Shown here piece by piece: positions 7,926 to 15,996 of a stretch of DNA of 44,045 nt (positions within the stretch are counted from its first letter, which is position 1; the number at the start of each line of letters is the position of its first letter). The DNA comes from JBHGAV01 sp041946685. Lineage in GTDB: Bacteria; Acidobacteriota; Terriglobia; Bryobacterales; Bryobacteraceae. The stretch lies in contig JBHGAV010000035.1 of NCBI GenBank assembly GCA_041946685.1, positions 1-44,045 of the forward strand. Direction: 5' to 3'. A program made the position numbers and the translations under genes. A model generated the notes under the pieces. It worked only from the letters and a program-made list of their open reading frames with translations. It made no database searches and was not told the DNA's origin.

Positions 7926-9272
7926 ATGCCCACTCAAAGCGAACCATCTCCTGAAAGCGGCGGCGCTCCCTTGCAAGTCGCTCAAAAGGCTGTACCTGCT
8001 AGGCAAGCGGGGGGGAGGCGCTGGCTGCCTCCGGTTATCCTGCTGGGGGTCTTGCTGGCGGGGTGGGGAACCTACCTGCTGGCCAACCGACCGGTCCAAT
8101 CCCAGAAGATTGCCGCGCTGGAAGCCGTTCCCACCGCCGTGGCTCGTACCGGCGTGCTGGAACAGACCTTGCGCCTCACTGGCCAGACGTCCGCCAGGCG
8201 TTACGCCTCCATCATCGTTGCCCGGTTTCGCGGGCAACCGGGAATGGGCAGGGGGTTGGTGCTCACCAAGCTGGCTCAGGGCGGAACCTTGGTGAAGACC
8301 GGCGACGTGGTGGCGGAGTTGGACAGCGAGGACATGCAGACCACCATCGATGACCTCAAGTCCAGCATCGACCAGTCTGTATTGAACCTGGAAAGGCAGA
8401 AGGCCCAGTTGGCGCTTGACTGGCAAAGCCTTGAGCAGACGCTGCGTGCCGCCAAGGCAACCTGGGAGCGGGCCACGCTCGACTACAAGAAGGCTGATGT
8501 GCTGACGCCTATCGAGCAGGAGATCTTGCGGCTCGCCATGGAGGAAGCCGAAGCGCAATACAAGCAGCAGCAGGCGAGCCTCGGCTACAAGAAGATCTCT
8601 CAGGACGCTCAACTGCGCGTGTCGGAGATGGCGCTCCAGCGCCAGCAGTTGCGGTACGAGCGCAGCCTGAATGACCTGAAAGGTTTCACGTTCCGTGCCC
8701 CGATGGATGGGCTGGTGGTGGTGCAGTCGGTTGAGCGCAGCGGAGGAACAACGGCGCAGTACGCCGTGGGCGACACGGTGAACCCCGGCCGGGCCTTCCT
8801 GAAGATCGTCGATACTTCGACCATGCAGGTGGAGGCCAGCGCCAGCCAGGCTGAGGCTACGGCTCTCCGCGTTGGCCAGCAGGCCAAGGTGACGCTGGAC
8901 GCGTTCCCGGGGCTCGAGTTCACCGGCAGTGTCTACAGCGTCGGCGCGATGGCCCGACCGAGCATGTTCGAGAGCTATTATGTGCGCTCTGTTCCCGTGA
9001 ACATCCTGATCAAAGGCCAGGATGCTCGCCTGATCCCGGACCTGTCTGCCGCGGCCGAGGTCTTGTTGGCGCGTGACGAGGGTAAAGTGCTGGTCCCTCT
9101 TGAGGCGGTCCAGACCGAGGGAGACCGGACTTTCGTTTACCTTCGGAACGGCCCCCGGTTCGAAAAGCGTTACGTTGAGGTGGGCAGGCGAGGCAACGTT
9201 GATGTGGCCGTGACGTCGGGCCTGAGCCCCGGCGACCGGGTAGCTCTCGCCAAGCCGCCTCTCGGTTCCTAG
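7926..9272 (+). CDS. HlyD/RND-type periplasmic adaptor (membrane fusion) protein
   Basis: A 448-residue protein. It has a cytoplasmic N-terminus, one membrane anchor (about residues 34-52, WLPPVILLGVLLAGWGTYLL), a first lipoyl half ending in GDVVAELDSEDM, and a long coiled-coil hairpin (about 145-260, rich in Gln/Glu/Lys). A second lipoyl half (FRAPMDGLVVV), a beta-barrel domain (VGQQAKVTLDAFPG) and a membrane-proximal domain (KVLVPLEAV) follow. Such proteins link an inner-membrane pump to an outer-membrane channel. The ATG follows AGGTAGGG. No pump or channel gene is adjacent: the right side is a decayed region, so this adaptor works with distant genes or is orphaned. It diverges from the propeller gene across 216 bases with no motif I can name. 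Confidence 0.88.
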   Translation: MPTQSEPSPESGGAPLQVAQKAVPARQAGGRRWLPPVILLGVLLAGWGTYLLANRPVQSQKIAALEAVPTAVARTGVLEQTLRLTGQTSARRYASIIVARFRGQPGMGRGLVLTKLAQGGTLVKTGDVVAELDSEDMQTTIDDLKSSIDQSVLNLERQKAQLALDWQSLEQTLRAAKATWERATLDYKKADVLTPIEQEILRLAMEEAEAQYKQQQASLGYKKISQDAQLRVSEMALQRQQLRYERSLNDLKGFTFRAPMDGLVVVQSVERSGGTTAQYAVGDTVNPGRAFLKIVDTSTMQVEASASQAEATALRVGQQAKVTLDAFPGLEFTGSVYSVGAMARPSMFESYYVRSVPVNILIKGQDARLIPDLSAAAEVLLARDEGKVLVPLEAVQTEGDRTFVYLRNGPRFEKRYVEVGRRGNVDVAVTSGLSPGDRVALAKPPLGS

Positions 9273-9374
9273 CGCTCCGAAGTCGTCCCGCGGTTCCAGC
9301 TTGCAGACAGAAGTCGGCCCCGGTGCGTCTTCGTCAGGGTCGGCCCGGGAGCAGGCGGGCCATTTCTCGACAAT

Positions 9375-9680
9375 GCCGCCTGCGTTGCTGCTCCAAGCGG
9401 CTACATCTATGTCGAACGTCGATCCCCAGGCGGCCTCCACGGCCTTGGTCAACGGATCCGTGTGGCAGCTCTCGAAGATGGGCCGTCCAAGCGACAGGTT
9501 GATGACACGAATGTTGAACTGATTTCTCAGCTATTCGGCGCGGTCCAAGGCGGCCAGGACTATGGAGCGCGGCGATGTCAGAGCCCACCGCTTCGCGGGA
9601 GTAGTCGGAGGCCGACGCCAGCGCGCCCGTGGACTGAACTGGATGACGACGCGAACCTCCTTCGGCGCCTTCGCTCCATT
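9375..9680 (-). pseudogene. Remnant of an S8 (subtilisin-like) serine protease gene
   Basis: In one minus-strand frame the sequence reads APKEVRVVIQFSP (about 9671-9633), then SIVLAALDRAE, a TAG stop at 9531-9533, then LRNQFNIRVINLSLGRPIFE and DPLTKAVEAAW. The block around INLSLG is the well-conserved stretch of secreted subtilases, in which 'AALDRAI-QLRN-YNIRVINLSLG' precedes the catalytic His or Ser regions depending on subfamily. The stop codon falls exactly where an Ile-Gln pair is expected. The pieces before and after it are joined by deletions, and neither the catalytic triad nor an N-terminal signal can be read. The rest of 9273-10014 shows nothing else I can support. Confidence 0.6.
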
Positions 9681-10014
9681 CAGCGGTGCCGCGACATCGG
9701 GGCCACAGCTTCGAGCTCTGCGCAAAGAGGCCGCCTCTGAGAAGCACCAGGAAGAGCTGCAAAATGTAAGAGCGGCGTGAATAACCGCCGAGCTGGCCCG
9801 CAAATCCCGCTCCAAGCCGCCGGAAGAAGCCTAACACGCTCTAACGAAAGAAGATAGCTGGGGCGCCCAGACCTCCTGAGGTACGCTGTGCGCGTCAGGG
9901 CTGGTGCTCCCGCCCTATTGCGGCAGCCGCGCTGTGTCGATTAGGTCGTTGGAGACAAGGTGCAGCACCCCGGCGCCGCCCGTGTGCGGCACGGTCGAGT
10001 GGCCAGGCACAGCG

Positions 10015-11916
10015 ATGACACTACGTGCCCGCGCGTACATCGTTTCAGTGACTGCGGCAGGTGCAACTGTCCTGGGCTATGGGCTGTGGTCCTGGCACTC
10101 GACGGACTGGGCCCGCTACCTCTTCCTCCTGGCCGTCTCGATTCTCGCTCCCGGCATGAAGGTGAGTCTGTCTGGCGGCGCGGGCACATTGTCCCTCAAC
10201 TTCCTGCTCATCCTGATTGGCATCGGATCCCTGAGCCTGGGCGAGACACTGGCGATGGGCTCGGCGGGAATCCTGGTAGAGAGGTTCTACCACGCCAGTC
10301 ACCGCCCTGGCGCGTTCCAGACCGTTTTCAATGTGGCCGGCATGGCACTCTCGGTGGGGACCGCCTACGGCGCCTACCATGCCGCCTTGCGCTTCGGCGA
10401 ATGGTTCCAGCTTCCCGTGCTGTTGATGCTGGCGGCGGGAGTATTCTACCTGTCTAACACCTTGTCCGCAGCTCTGGTGATCGCGCTGACGGAAGGGAAA
10501 TCGCCTTGGCCGGTCTGGCGGGAGACGTATTTCTGGTCGTTCCCGAACTACCTGCTGGGTGCGGCTGTGGCGTGGGTGCTCAGTGCGGTCAGCAGAGTCC
10601 TCGGCTGGCAGGCGTCCTTGCTGCTGCTTCCGGTCCTGTTTGCGTTGTACCGCTCGCACCGTCAATGCGTGGATCGCCTGCAAGAACAGAGGCGCTACGC
10701 CGAGGAGCAACAAGCGCAAGCGCAGCAGCTGGCCGCGCTCCATCGCCGCACCATTGAAACGCTGGCGGTGGCCGTGGAGGCAAAGCACCAGGCGACGCAC
10801 GACCATCTGGCGCGAGTGGAGGTCTACGCTCTGGCGATCGGCCGCGAGCTGGGGCTCAGCGAGGATGAGCTGAAGGCGCTGGAAGCCGCGGCCCTGCTGC
10901 ACGACATCGGCAAGGTCGCCGTACCCGAGCAGATCATCTCCAAGCCGGGCAGGCTTACGCGGGATGAATTCGAGAAGATGAAGATTCATCCCGTCGTGGG
11001 AGCCGAACTGGTCGAGCGGGTCGATTTCCCCTATCCGGTGGCGCCGATCGTGCGCGCCCACCACGAAAAGTGGAATGGCAACGGGTACCCGGACGGGCTG
11101 GCCGGAGAGAACATCCCCATCGGGGCGCGAATACTGGCCGCCGTTGATTGCCTGGACGCGCTGGCTACGGACAGGCAATACCGGCGCGCGCTCCCCCTGG
11201 ATGAGGCCGTGGCCGTGGTCAAGAAAGAGGCCGGGATCAGCTACGATCCGCGGGTCGTGGAGATACTCTCGCGCCGCTGCGTCGAACTGGAGGGGAAGGC
11301 CAAACGGAGCGCCATGGCGCAGCGGGCGAGACTGTCGACGCACGTAAAGGTGAAGCGCGGGGCAGCGCCCGCAGCAGGCTTCGAGGAGTCTGCGGACGAG
11401 ACCGCGAACGACCTGGTGAGGTTCCACCTCTCGCTCGAGGCCGCCGCATCACTACCGGCGGGGACGGAGGAGAGCCGACAGCGGTCGGTTGCGCCTTCGG
11501 GACGGGCGGAGATCTTCGCCGAGCTGCGAGAGAGCCTCCTCCGCCAAGTCCCTTACGCATCGCTAGCTGTCTTCCTCCGGCAAGGCAATCGCCTCGTAGC
11601 GGAGTTTGTGGACGGGGAGGGCCGGGACCGCTTCGCCTCTCTGGAGGTTCCGATGGGTAGGGGGCTGGCCGGTTGGGTAGCCGAGTTCGCGACGGCCATC
11701 ATCAATGGCGACCCGTCGGTGGAGCCAGGCTTCGTGAACCAGCCGCCTCTTGGCTCCGCTCTGGCGGTGCCTGTGGAATCCAGCACCGGCGCCGCCGGGG
11801 TCCTGTCGCTGTACCGCCGGGAACGGAATGCCTTCCGCACGTCGGAGCTGCGGGTGTTGTTCTCAGTCGCGACGAGGCTCAGCCGCCAGCTCGACTTGTT
11901 GGCACAGCCGCAATAG
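10015..11916 (+). CDS. Membrane-anchored HD-GYP phosphodiesterase with C-terminal GAF domain
   Basis: A predicted cyclic-di-GMP hydrolase of 633 residues. About six hydrophobic helices fill residues 5-213, then a Gln/Arg-rich linker helix leads into the HD-GYP domain (about 245-430). The metal-binding HD is His296-Asp297 (LLHDIGK), followed by HPVVGAEL, HHEKWNGNGYPDGL (HHE at 349-351, GYP at 357-359) and the DCLDAL motif. All signature residues of an active enzyme are present. The last ~165 residues form a GAF-like domain (MGRGLAGWVAE, GSALAVPVES, GVLSLYRR). The start at ATG 10015 is chosen because the membrane segment begins right after it; the frame is open upstream to 9904. The gene stands alone and no diguanylate cyclase is in the window. 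Confidence 0.9.
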   Translation: MTLRARAYIVSVTAAGATVLGYGLWSWHSTDWARYLFLLAVSILAPGMKVSLSGGAGTLSLNFLLILIGIGSLSLGETLAMGSAGILVERFYHASHRPGAFQTVFNVAGMALSVGTAYGAYHAALRFGEWFQLPVLLMLAAGVFYLSNTLSAALVIALTEGKSPWPVWRETYFWSFPNYLLGAAVAWVLSAVSRVLGWQASLLLLPVLFALYRSHRQCVDRLQEQRRYAEEQQAQAQQLAALHRRTIETLAVAVEAKHQATHDHLARVEVYALAIGRELGLSEDELKALEAAALLHDIGKVAVPEQIISKPGRLTRDEFEKMKIHPVVGAELVERVDFPYPVAPIVRAHHEKWNGNGYPDGLAGENIPIGARILAAVDCLDALATDRQYRRALPLDEAVAVVKKEAGISYDPRVVEILSRRCVELEGKAKRSAMAQRARLSTHVKVKRGAAPAAGFEESADETANDLVRFHLSLEAAASLPAGTEESRQRSVAPSGRAEIFAELRESLLRQVPYASLAVFLRQGNRLVAEFVDGEGRDRFASLEVPMGRGLAGWVAEFATAIINGDPSVEPGFVNQPPLGSALAVPVESSTGAAGVLSLYRRERNAFRTSELRVLFSVATRLSRQLDLLAQPQ

Positions 11917-12052
11917 CGGCTGCGCTTCTGGCAGTCGCGGAATCGCGGCGATGAGTTGTCGGGTGTAGGGGTGGCGCGTAGCGCGGAAGACTTCGATGGT
12001 GGCGCCCCACTCGGCCAGCTCGCCCCATCCAGAATCGCGACCCGGTCGGGCC
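11908..12052 (-). pseudogene. C-terminal relic of an oligopeptide/dipeptide ABC transporter ATPase
   Basis: The minus strand reads PDRVAILDG in one frame and, after a one-base shift, GELAEWGATIEVFRATRHPY followed by TRQLIAAIPRL and PEAQPLLR. This is the well-known C-terminal end of DppD/DppF/OppD-type ATPases (the 'HPYT..L..AIP' block). Everything upstream, including the Walker motifs, is missing because the glycosidase-like gene ends at 12063. The relic overlaps the last 9 bases of the HD-GYP gene. It is a dead fragment, and no other part of the transporter remains nearby. Confidence 0.65.
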
Positions 12053-12062
12053 GCCGGCGGCG

Positions 12063-14078
12063 TCAGCCCCGCGTCTCGATCTCGATCCGGTGCTCTCCCG
12101 GCGGCAGGCGGAGCGTGAACCGTTGTGTGGACGTGAAGACAGTCGGCTCCATGATCCGGCGGTCGATCCGCACACGGCGGGGAAGGGCGTCGAGCACTGC
12201 GTAGACCCGCGCCGCGCTGCGATAAGTGAACCGGATCCCGCCCGGCACGCTCTCGGCGGAGATCAGTTCTCCCGTCAGATCGAGAAGCCGCGCGCAGGGC
12301 CGGTCCTTCGCGGGCTGGATGGAGTGCCGGCCGGGCGGGATCCACAGCGCTTCTCCGTCTCCGGCCGGCCACAATCGCCCGTCGAGTAGTGCCTCGCCGC
12401 GCCATCTGATCCCCGCTCCGTGCGGCGAGTCGACGACCAATCCCTCCCCCTGGCGCTCGCAGCGCAGAACAGCCGCCGCCGCCGAGCTTAGCCAGGCCAC
12501 GTCGCGGGGACGGATGGAGTTCTCAAAGTAGAGGGCCACGCGCGGGAACGCCCGCGCCGCCTCGCTGACGAGCTGCATCAACTCCGTCCCAGCCTGCTGT
12601 TTGGTGGGATAGACGTCCTGGTAGCGTTCCACGATGTTCAGATCAATGGCCAGACGGTCGCGGTGCGGCGTGAGCGCCGCATAGGCGGCCGCGATCCTGT
12701 GGTAGCGGTCCGGCCCGAGGTTCCAGACCGTGGCGGGGTCCTCCACCAGAAATGTGAAGCTGCGGCGGGCGAGCAGCGGCAGCAGGGCCGCCGCGTCCGC
12801 CCCCACGGCGTCGCGCATGCCGCTGTCGAAGCGGTCATCCACGTTCGTGAGTACGATGTCCAGATCCGGGCGCAGGCGGCGCATCGACTCCACCCGGGCC
12901 AGCCACTCCTTCTGGATCCGGCGCGCCAGTCCGGAGCGGAAGTCGAGAAACCGGCGCAACCCGGACGGGTTCTTGGCTAGGTGTTCCGGCGAGGAGGCGT
13001 CAAAAAGGTTTCGGGGGTCGAAGCCGTGTTTGTCCCGGAAGAGGCGGCGCACGTCGCCGTTCATCGGCGTGAACCTGGAAGGGTTCCCGTGGCCTTGCAG
13101 GGACTCGAAGTAGAGCTCGGCCAGGTTGACGCCGTCCCAATCGAATCGCTCCAGCAGGCCTTCGATCCCGGTCGCTACGGCGGCCGCGCAATCGGGATTG
13201 GCCAGGTTCATCAGCTTGCGCCAGTCCAGATGGGCGTCGGCGCCGAGCGCCGTCTGCTCCCGCCACTCGGGGTGATCGGCCCAGAACTTCTCGCTGACGT
13301 GCGGCAGTTCCAGCCAGGCGTACACCAGGATCCCCCGCCGGTGGCAGGCCTGGATAAGACCTTTGAGATAGGCGTCTCTGGCGGCGTCCGGCTCGAAATA
13401 GTGCCAGGCCGCAACGTGCAGCCCGCGGATGCCCGCGGCGATCCACCGCTCGGCGAGGTAGTCCACATCGGCACGGCTGCGGTATGAGGTGTCAAAGAAT
13501 GCCCACAGGCGGCTGGACCGGAAGGGAGGCCGCAAACCGATGGTCGTGAGCGCATCGAGCAGGCCGGGAAACCGCTCGTATCCTCTCGGACCTGGAGAGA
13601 CGGCGACCCACAGGACGCCGCCTGCGCCTCGCCGCATGCCAGCTACCATAGGCGCGCCCCTGGTGCGCTCACGGGCCAGGATGGCGGCCTCTTCCGGCAG
13701 TCGAAACACCGGCGTCTCAACCGGGCGCTCCCACACGATGTCCAGCCCCGGATCCCGCCTTTCCTCCACACTGACCACCCGAACGCGTTCCGCGGTGGAC
13801 ACGAAGCCGAACGACTTGGCAATCTCCGACTCGCCCTCGAGGATGAGGTAGGCCCCGGCCTCCACCCTGGACATCCAATCAACCGCGGCTGTGTGTTCTC
13901 CGGAACGGATGATGAAGATCTGGGTCTGATCCGGGTCGCCTGCCGTGAATCCCACCGAGCCAAGTATCTGCAGCCAGGGGCCGGGGTCTGGCCCGACCGT
14001 GCGCAGGCTGGACGGCTCGGCGCTCCACGCTAGCGCCAGAATGCAGGCCAGCAGGATCCGGCTACCGGGTGAAGGCAT
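12063..14078 (-). CDS. Secreted glycoside-hydrolase-like (TIM-barrel) protein
   Basis: A 671-residue protein with a signal peptide (about residues 1-20), an N-terminal region of about 170 residues without a recognised family, and a central barrel (about 190-530). The barrel looks like the hypothetical glycosidase (GHL10/GHL13-like) group: ADVDYLAERWIAAGIRGLHV, QACHRRGILVYAWLELPHV, WDGVNLAELYFES with an acidic residue at the end of the strand, then LDIVLTNVDD and LAIDLNIVERY. The C-terminal ~130 residues are beta-rich (PPGRHSI, PPGEHRIEIE). The catalytic residues are not certain. The start overlaps the end of the TPR/barrel gene by 17 bases, so the two are translationally linked. A role in trimming or modifying an exported polysaccharide is inferred from this pairing. 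Confidence 0.7.
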   Translation of the reverse strand: MPSPGSRILLACILALAWSAEPSSLRTVGPDPGPWLQILGSVGFTAGDPDQTQIFIIRSGEHTAAVDWMSRVEAGAYLILEGESEIAKSFGFVSTAERVRVVSVEERRDPGLDIVWERPVETPVFRLPEEAAILARERTRGAPMVAGMRRGAGGVLWVAVSPGPRGYERFPGLLDALTTIGLRPPFRSSRLWAFFDTSYRSRADVDYLAERWIAAGIRGLHVAAWHYFEPDAARDAYLKGLIQACHRRGILVYAWLELPHVSEKFWADHPEWREQTALGADAHLDWRKLMNLANPDCAAAVATGIEGLLERFDWDGVNLAELYFESLQGHGNPSRFTPMNGDVRRLFRDKHGFDPRNLFDASSPEHLAKNPSGLRRFLDFRSGLARRIQKEWLARVESMRRLRPDLDIVLTNVDDRFDSGMRDAVGADAAALLPLLARRSFTFLVEDPATVWNLGPDRYHRIAAAYAALTPHRDRLAIDLNIVERYQDVYPTKQQAGTELMQLVSEAARAFPRVALYFENSIRPRDVAWLSSAAAAVLRCERQGEGLVVDSPHGAGIRWRGEALLDGRLWPAGDGEALWIPPGRHSIQPAKDRPCARLLDLTGELISAESVPGGIRFTYRSAARVYAVLDALPRRVRIDRRIMEPTVFTSTQRFTLRLPPGEHRIEIETRG

Positions 14079-15930
14079 ACCAGAACCCCGCCCGCAGGTC
14101 GGTGTACATGCGGGGCCAGGGGTTGCCTTCCGTGCGTGTGTAGGCGCCGCGCAGCGCGTTCACCGAGAAGACCCATGCGGCCGGCATCCACTTCCAGCGG
14201 AACCGGAATCCGGGCCCCGCCTCCACGGCGTTGGCCCAGTACTCGCGCCGTAGGTCGGCAGTGAAATTGACGCTCCAATAACACTGGGTTTCCAGATCTC
14301 CCAGGACGCCTGCCAGCGGCAGGGTGTAGCCCACGCGGTTCTGGGAGTAGAGCACGAAGTCGTTCTGAAACCGGCTCAGGAAGACTCCGTCGTCGTTGGT
14401 TTCGGCGAACAGGCCGTCTTCCCGCCTGCCGAGCAGCTTCCCCACACCCCGGTAGAACGCGACCCCGCCCCTGTAGTCGGCCGCCATCCGCGGCAACAGG
14501 TTGCGGACGTCCTGGTAGTGGGCGGCGCTCCCTGCTTCGGCCCACAGCATGAGCCCGTGCCAGTAGCTGGTGGCCAGCCCGGCTCCGAAGATGAGGCTCC
14601 GCTCGGAGAGATACTGCGGGCTGGCGTCACCCGTGAGGGTGCGCGTGTCCCCGACGAACCGCGTCGACAGGTACGCGCGCACGGGGAGTCTCCCCAGTTT
14701 CCACTCGGTCTTCACCTGCCCGTAGCTGAACACGTCCCTCCACCGCGACGAGTAGCTGGGGAAGAGCCAGACGGCCGTGCGAAAACGCGCCAGCGAGGGG
14801 CGAAGCGTCGCGTACGCTTTGCTGGCTTCGCCGGCGATCTGCGGATCCGGGCTCTTGCGCGCCAGGCCGAACCAGCGCAGGGCTTGCCCGTCTTGTCCCA
14901 TCACGTTGTGGGTCCAGCCCAGGCCGAGGATGACCTTGAAATCGAGCGGGTCCCTTTCGTGGGCGGCCGAGTAGTACTTCAGGGCGTCGCGCAGGTAGCC
15001 GGCCTGGTAGCTGCGCTCGGCCAGCGCTTTGACGTCCTCTTCAGCCTGGGGGACAGCGTCGTCCGGACGCCGCTTCAGTGACAACGGAATCTTCTCTAGC
15101 TCGGCCTGGGCTTCGGCGGTGTTTCCCATGGCCTCGAGCAGGTAGACCAGTTCCCGGCGCAAATCCAGGTTGGCGGGGTCGAGCTCGATCGCCTGCCGGA
15201 ATTCGTAAACGTAGGGGTAGCGCTCAGGGAGCAGCCTGCGCGCGGCTTCGGCCGCACGCGGTTCGGCACCGCGCGAGGCGGCCAGCAGGGCCGCACCAGC
15301 CTGCTCGGTCAGACCCTGGGCCAGATATACTCGCCCCAGGTCCACCAGAAGATCGCGCCACTGCGGCCGCAAGCGCCACGCCTTGAGGTAGTGCTCGGCT
15401 GCCAGGGGCAGGTCTCCGCGCCGGTCGGCGAGAACGGCCAGCTCGCGATGCGCGCTGAAGTCATCCGGGTCGGCCTGGAGCGCATCCCGCCAGCGCTGGA
15501 TTCCCTCCTCCAGCGAACGGTCGATGTTCTGGAACGCGGTTTCGGCCGTCTCCCTGGTGGCCTGATCGCCCTCTTTGCGGAGCCGGTCGAACACGCGGCG
15601 GGCCAGGGCAGTCTTTCCGGTTTCGTGGCACAGGAAGGCAAACTCGAGTGCGGCGCCCAAGTCGTCCGGCGCGAGCCGCATCACCTCCTGGAACTGGTCC
15701 CGAGCTGCTTCCGTCTCGCCGGTCTTCAGGTAAGTGTAGGCCAGGTCTTTGCGGACCGAAGGACGTTCGGGAGCGGCCCTGACCGCGGCAAGAAAGTGCT
15801 CCACCGCCGTCTCGTAGGCTTTGGTTTCAAGGGCCTGATAAGCCTTGTTGAGCGGATCCCAGGCCGGATCCTGTTCTTGGCCGCACAGCGCAAGGCAGGC
15901 TGCGGCAACCAGGAGACCTGAACGTATCAC
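14062..15930 (-). CDS. TPR-repeat protein with C-terminal outer-membrane beta-barrel
   Basis: A 622-residue protein. The N-terminal ~18 residues form a signal peptide. About residues 25-390 are tandem tetratricopeptide repeats (for example AVEHFLAAVRAAPERPSVRKDL, QFQEVMRLAPDDLGAALEFA, ALKYYSAAHERDPLDFKVIL). The last ~225 residues change to Tyr/Trp/Arg-rich alternating strands (AYLSTRFVG, LRREYWANAVEAGPGFRFRW, LRAGFWYAFTR), ending near an aromatic, as in NfrA/BcsC/PgaA-type barrels. TPR-plus-porin proteins export polysaccharides such as PNAG, Pel and cellulose across the outer membrane. Here the barrel seems short for the 16 strands of PgaA, so the exact family is open. The start is GTG 15930, with no strong Shine-Dalgarno. 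Confidence 0.72.
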   Translation of the reverse strand: MIRSGLLVAAACLALCGQEQDPAWDPLNKAYQALETKAYETAVEHFLAAVRAAPERPSVRKDLAYTYLKTGETEAARDQFQEVMRLAPDDLGAALEFAFLCHETGKTALARRVFDRLRKEGDQATRETAETAFQNIDRSLEEGIQRWRDALQADPDDFSAHRELAVLADRRGDLPLAAEHYLKAWRLRPQWRDLLVDLGRVYLAQGLTEQAGAALLAASRGAEPRAAEAARRLLPERYPYVYEFRQAIELDPANLDLRRELVYLLEAMGNTAEAQAELEKIPLSLKRRPDDAVPQAEEDVKALAERSYQAGYLRDALKYYSAAHERDPLDFKVILGLGWTHNVMGQDGQALRWFGLARKSPDPQIAGEASKAYATLRPSLARFRTAVWLFPSYSSRWRDVFSYGQVKTEWKLGRLPVRAYLSTRFVGDTRTLTGDASPQYLSERSLIFGAGLATSYWHGLMLWAEAGSAAHYQDVRNLLPRMAADYRGGVAFYRGVGKLLGRREDGLFAETNDDGVFLSRFQNDFVLYSQNRVGYTLPLAGVLGDLETQCYWSVNFTADLRREYWANAVEAGPGFRFRWKWMPAAWVFSVNALRGAYTRTEGNPWPRMYTDLRAGFWYAFTR

Positions 15931-15996
15931 CGGGTGCTAGCCATAGGGCTATAGATGAGTAGTGCCCCGAGGAGAGAAGATTCGCAGGGGAAAACG

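Noticed and set aside
7773..9374. Antisense frame opposite the HlyD adaptor, continuing from the subtilase relic
   Set aside because: Only the first ~26 codons match a protease; the rest is shadow of the adaptor gene.
10045..11427. 460-codon antisense frame opposite the HD-GYP gene
   Set aside because: Composition is typical of antisense shadow (His/Gln/Arg/Gly-rich, no motif). The plus-strand protein has full catalytic motifs.
13489..13851. Plus-strand frame within the glycosidase-like gene
   Set aside because: Ser/Arg/Thr-rich antisense shadow without a family or ribosome-binding site.
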